A stretch of DNA of 64,000 bases from Pagrus major. Lineage: Eukaryota; Chordata; Actinopteri; Spariformes; Sparidae. The notes under the pieces are model-generated. The model was not told where the DNA came from. It saw only the letters and a program-made list of their open reading frames with translations, and did no database searches. The stretch lies in NCBI RefSeq assembly GCF_040436345.1, contig NC_133238.1:5954150-6018149 (forward strand), read 5' to 3'. The translations under genes were made by a program, and so were the position numbers. Positions 60,112 through 64,000 of the stretch are shown in pieces; position 1 is the stretch's first letter, and each line of letters opens with the position of its first letter.

Positions 60112-63100
60112 CTGCCATGATCAAGCGGGAGAATAACAAATCAGTCTTCAAAGGGAATTTATCACAAGTAACATCAGAATGTATTCAGGCTGAACTTCAG
60201 GTTGTAGTTTCAGGCTCTCAGAATGTGCAGCCGAGCACTTAAAATCTCAGAATCGGTGGATTATCATTATTCTTTATTTCTTTGCTTTATTAATGCAAAT
60301 AAATCATTAACTAATGCTTCATAGATAAGTAATGGGGTGTTAATAAGAAAGACTTCATTTATAACTACAGACCTGATCAATTGTTGTAAAAAAAATAACT
60401 TTATTAATGGCTTATTACTGATTATAAAGCAGGCATCAATGTATAAACCCTTTATAAATGGTTCTCTATTGGAAAGTGGGACTGGAGGACAGTTATGGAT
60501 TTGGGGGGATAACTGACACTTAATCAGGATTAGGGGGTGTATCATTAAACACAACAGTAATGTCATTTTTTTGAAACATTCACATTTCTCATGAGGAAAA
60601 GCAAACATATAACTTGGTATGATAATGTCTTTTATGCGCCTCCATATCCCCAAATATGCTCCCAGCCCGGCGCTGAGGTTTTGAAACCAAACTAAAGTAG
60701 AGCTGTGGAGAAGGAGCCACATTTAGAAGAGTCAACATGAACAGTCACATCATCCCTGCTGTCAGTCGAGGAACTCATCTGATGCCTGTTTATGTGTATA
60801 AAAATAAAATCATGCAGATACAGCGAGACACACACCTGAAAACACACCTCATGCTGTAAGAACACTGTTATGTGTTTCTCGGCCGCTTTAGTTACCAGTT
60901 ACTATTCAGTATTCTGTACGTAAAACATATCAACTATACATTGCTGAGTTTAGATTAAACTGCCCAATGTATCCAGCATATAAAGTCGTTAACATTAGCT
61001 CCACTTTGACATTAAAACGCTGCTTCGATGTTAATTAATTACTCTGAACAGAGATATTTTGCAGAATGAATACTCTTCTGGCGTCCCCGGTGGACAAAAG
61101 TGGAATGAGCCCCACCATGTCTTGTCTCAGGATGTCAATCTGGCTGCGGAAATAAACGTTTGACCAATGAAAACCTTTGATTCAGCTGATGTCCAGGTCA
61201 AAATGAGAGAAAATCTCATCGGTTTGGTCTCACAACATCCAACACTGTATGACAAACACCACAACCACTACCTCAACAACCAAGTCAAGGACTTGGCATA
61301 TATATGTCTTGAGGTCGCCAAGCAGCTGGGATACAATGAGAATGGTAATGTAGCTGTTATTCACTTGATTACGTTATATGTTGGTCATGGGGCTGTTGGC
61401 AAGATTGGGTCCAGGGGGAACTTACTGAGCTCATTCACAAGGCGTCAGTGACCAAATCTGATCCTGATGTGTATTTCATAAATCGCATGCAGATTTTTTT
61501 TGCAGTTTCGCATCCCACTGGTGGGAAAAGGCTTTTAGTCAGAATCCAACCCGGTGAGAAACATTAAGAATAACCATAGTAACCACATCATCACCAATGA
61601 TGATGAATGATGAATAGTAACCACATACAAGTAGCCAATCTTCTCACTGATTTGTTTTTTTTTTGCTCATCCGTCTGGCAAAAGATACAGAAGTATCTGC
61701 TGCCGTACCAACAGACTACAGAGCAGCTTCTCTCCTCAGGCTGTGAGGCTACTGAACCCATCCTCAACGTTCCACCTCCTTGTACACTGACGTAAAAGAT
61801 AGATCTCCATATTTCTTCCACCACTGGCCTTTACCAATGTTGCTATGCACTGTTGGATTAGATTGGATCAGTATGGGAATCATAATGATATAGAAGGTCT
61901 ACATACAGGATTTGAGTCCAAGGTCCCATCATTGACCTCCGGCTCCTCTGGTTCCTGGATCTTCGCTTTCTGTCTGTCCTCAGATGTTGCTGACCCGTTC
62001 TCCAGTGATGTGTCATCTGTACTAGAAGACTACACACACCATCGTCACGTCAGTCATGAATGCACTACAGTAATGGCTGTACGCTACAAGGAGTCAAATC
62101 ACACAGGAGCAGAGGTTTAAATAAGACTCGGTTCTGCTCCATTCTCTCTGCTGAGTGCTAGATAACACTGTTGATGTATGTTCATGGCTGTTGTCATACT
62201 GGAGGGCGTGTGTCTGTTCGGGCTAATCTTACAAGCTTGTATAAACACAATGCATCAAGTTGAAATGAATTAAACAAATGACAGAAATGCAATGAGAAGC
62301 TCAGAGGCCTGTGGCAGATAATAGGCTCTGTGTCCCTGTGTTCTTTTTTCTGCTGGAGTCAAATGCAGTCAAGCAGAAATACTCATAAATTAACACTCTC
62401 ATCTACTGGAACTAACAAGAGGCACTTGAGCTGCCTAATAACCCACCATAATAATCACTGTGATATATTATAAACACAAGAGGCTATGCTAATAAGGTCA
62501 GTCATTAAGCTAATTAATGGATTGATTAGCAAATATTTCAACTGGCTACTGACTTGGCTTCAGAGAACATGTGTGACTTCAAATCAGAATCATAAATACT
62601 TGAATAAATAAATGAACTCTGTTTGAAGTTCTTGTAAGGGCCTTTTTGTCTTTTGAGCGTTTTACTCTGCTTCCAGTCTTCGTGCTAAGCTACGCTAACA
62701 CAGATCTAACCCTAACGCTTATTGCGTGTGAGAGACACGATGCTGTACACCAGCCATTCCCAAAATTAAGAATGACGCCGCCCTATCTGAAATCTGAAAA
62801 TCTTCTGGGGCCCACCCAAAATTTTAATCACAACTCTGATCCACACATGAGATGAAGATGAAATAGTTCCCTAAACGTTTATTTGTAAATTACCTCTCAC
62901 AGCTCACCTGCAGTACCTTCACGGCCCACAATTTGGGAATCACTGCTTTACACACTTCAACTGATCAATCTGTAAGTTGTAAAGTCATAGTTAGAGTAGT
63001 TAAAGTGGGCCTAGTGAGTAAATGAGTCTCCGCATTCGCTGTGATGACGTTTAATGTCCCCGACAACCTCTGTAGTCTCACTTAGACACTTGTTAGCAAC

Positions 63101-64000
63101 CGCCGTTTTTAAGACACGTAATTCAAACCCTGGGTATTTAATGACATTTTTGTAGAATAAAACATGTAAATCTCTTAAGTTAAACAGAGACAGGCAGGTA
63201 ACCAAAAACCCGTTCAAAAAAGCCATTCAAGACAAGAGAAACAGAAGTGCAGAAATGCTAACTTATTTCCAGGTTTTAGGCAATCTATTACACATGGTGA
63301 CAAATGAATTAGGAGGTTGGTTGCCAGCTGTTTAGCGAGTATTATGAATTATGTAAAAATGTATAAATAGAGCTGTATTATTGCAGCTCAGAGTGACTGT
63401 CTGAACTCTTAAAAGTTACATTTTTTTTTAACATACTATGTACATACATACAAAAAACAGTAGGAGTTTCATAAACATCTCAGAGATGATGGAGGTTCCC
63501 GTAGGAATTTTGTGTTTTTGCACCCAGCTTCTTCAGCAAGACACAAGAATGAACTGAACATTAGCTGACACATTCTTAACACTCTCACTGTAGAGCTACT
63601 GACTATTTAATCAACTTAAACATTAAATAGTTGATTTTCGAGTCTCATTCCCAACTCATTAAATACTGACGCTTTTGGTTGGCGGCCAACCGAACCTGGA
63701 ATCCCAAAGCGTCAGTATTTGACAGCAGCACAAAAGAACAGCTATGATAACAGTAAACAGATCAATGTTTTGGTGCCTCATCTCACCGTCTTTGGTGATT
63801 GAGGCCTCTTAGGTCGGGGTGAAAAATGTGCGAGCAGTGAAGTGGAGCCGTCCAGAGTTTCTCTAAATGGCATCTTGGCTTCTTGGACCTACAAAACAAG
63901 GGAGGATGTTGAGTGTTGGGACGACAACCAATACCAAGGCTGGGCAGCCATGTGTCGCGTTTGGCTGCCAGTCTGCATGTTTATGTTCCAGCCAAATTCT
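59989..64000 (-). CDS. gyg2: Glycogenin (gyg2-like), 3' part of the gene, three last coding exons
   Basis: Glycogenin is a cytosolic glycosyltransferase that glucosylates itself and so primes glycogen synthesis. Its conserved C-terminus binds glycogen synthase. On the minus strand, exons 63,888-63,787, 62,029-61,907 and 60,111-59,989 all join in phase 0 and give 115 residues and a stop. The first (VQEAKMPFRETLDG...) and second (an acidic Ser/Thr/Glu-rich stretch) belong to the variable linker. The last carries RRQWEAGQVDYLGRHAFENI and ends KMLDRFLD. This matches the end of vertebrate glycogenins; the LDRFL ending is nearer GYG2 (LDRFLQ) than GYG1 (LDTYLQ). The catalytic GT8 domain must lie beyond the right edge. 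The tail-to-tail arrangement with mxra5 matches human GYG2-MXRA5, which supports gyg2 over gyg1. Confidence 0.85.
61167..61315 (+). pseudogene. MADF-domain exon relic inside the last gyg2 intron
   Basis: From an ATG at 61,167 the plus strand reads RENLIGLVSQHPTLYDKHHN, a tract like YLNNQVKDLAYICLEVAKQL, then GYNENG, and meets a donor-like G|GTAATG at about 61,315. LIxLVxxHPxLYDKxHxxYxN is the start of the MADF DNA-binding domain, found in host regulators and in the Myb/MADF-like accessory protein of Harbinger transposons. The usual Trp after the KD/KE helix is a Tyr. The second half of the domain was not found downstream. Its place in an intron of a gene on the other strand favours a transposon or retrogene remnant. 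Confidence 0.55.
61680..61795 (+). mobile_element. LINE C-terminal coding fragment
   Basis: One frame reads RTNRLQSSFSPQAVRLLNP, a C-terminal motif frequent in fish non-LTR retrotransposons, and ends shortly after at a stop. No reverse-transcriptase core is attached. Confidence 0.5.
61907..62029 (-). CDS. gyg2: gyg2 internal exon, acidic linker, possibly alternative
   Basis: The acceptor is GTGTGTAG and the donor CCT|GTATGT. Its 41 open codons are phase 0 at both ends (SSSTDDTSLENGSATSEDRQ, EPEEPEVNDG). The composition is acidic and coding-like. Because it is 123 nt and symmetric it could be skipped without a frame change. It is less certain than its neighbours, since the linker is poorly conserved. 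Confidence 0.65.
62751..62945. mobile_element. hAT-type MITE with 8-bp target duplication
   Basis: The ends CAGCCATTCCCAAAATT and (complemented) CAGTGATTCCCAAATTG form the inverted repeat. The flanks are ctgtacac (62,743-62,750) and ctttacac (62,946-62,953), an 8-bp duplication with one difference, typical of hAT insertion. The element is 195 bp, non-coding, and lies in a gyg2 intron. Confidence 0.75.
63632..63725. repeat. MITE core with 15-bp inner inverted repeat
   Basis: AAATACTGACGCTTT at 63,661-63,675 is exactly complemented by AAAGCGTCAGTATTT at 63,706-63,720 (30-nt loop). It is preceded by 'gagtctcattcccaactcat' as in the copy at 35,534. Confidence 0.8.
63787..63888 (-). CDS. gyg2: gyg2 internal exon, linker region
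   Basis: The minus-strand acceptor is CTTGTTTTGTAG and the donor ACG|GTGAGA. Its 34 codons are open in phase 0 (VQEAKMPFRETLDG, LLAHFSPRPKRPQSP). No catalytic motif is present; it is part of the region between the GT8 domain and the synthase-binding tail. Confidence 0.75.

Noticed and set aside
59694..60242. 182-codon open frame on the plus strand
   Set aside because: It overlaps the gyg2 last exon in antisense. Its proline/alanine-rich part is simply the complement of that exon, and no domain is visible.
60267..60722. 151-codon open frame on the minus strand in the last gyg2 intron
   Set aside because: It is rich in Ile, Leu and Phe from AT-rich DNA. It has no splice-consistent link to the gyg2 exons and no recognisable motif.
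61081..61160. Possible extra minus-strand gyg2 exon (IDILRQDMVGLIPLLS...)
   Set aside because: The acceptor is plausible, but no good donor keeps phase 0, and nothing in glycogenins corresponds to it.

Overview
The window looks like nuclear DNA of a ray-finned fish, probably a percomorph teleost. Coding sequence is split by GT-AG introns, the DNA between genes is AT-rich, and it is littered with decayed teleost-type transposons: Tc1, hAT and TTAA-flanked MITEs, LINE tails and a SINE. There are no operons, bacterial genes or CRISPR arrays.

Layout. Positions 1-35,780 hold no protein-coding gene that I can recognise. They contain microsatellites, a Tc1-like relic (11,185-12,066), a LINE fragment split by a SINE-like insertion (17,130-18,120), a CpG-rich block with a broken THAP zinc-finger gene on the minus strand (19,140-19,430) beside a perfect 32-bp palindrome, a small spliced-looking reading frame (25,023-25,486) just upstream of a LINE 3' end, several MITEs, and a near-perfect 77-nt hairpin (33,563-33,639). 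Positions 35,780-49,376 hold one complete gene on the plus strand, mxra5 (matrix-remodelling associated 5, adlican): a probable 5'-untranslated exon and seven coding exons that join in frame to a 2,532-residue secreted protein with a leucine-rich-repeat head, a long Ser/Thr-rich middle and 12 Ig-like domains. Positions 49,377-59,670 are intergenic and repeat-rich. The last 4 kb hold the 3' end of a glycogenin gene (best match gyg2) on the minus strand: three phase-0 exons at 63,787-63,888, 61,907-62,029 and 59,989-60,111. The rest of that gene lies beyond the right edge.

Context. mxra5 and gyg2 face each other tail to tail. In human Xp22.3 MXRA5 and GYG2 have the same convergent orientation, with arylsulfatase genes between them, and none of those is visible here. 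The two genes do not work together: one makes an extracellular-matrix protein, the other a cytosolic glycogen primer. Their adjacency is conserved synteny. The introns of both genes have taken up MITEs, and the last intron of gyg2 also carries a MADF-domain exon relic and a LINE tail.

Limits. Exon borders come from reading frame, splice consensus and resemblance to remembered human MXRA5, GYG1 and GYG2 proteins. No alignment or expression data were available. Transposon family names are pattern recognition.
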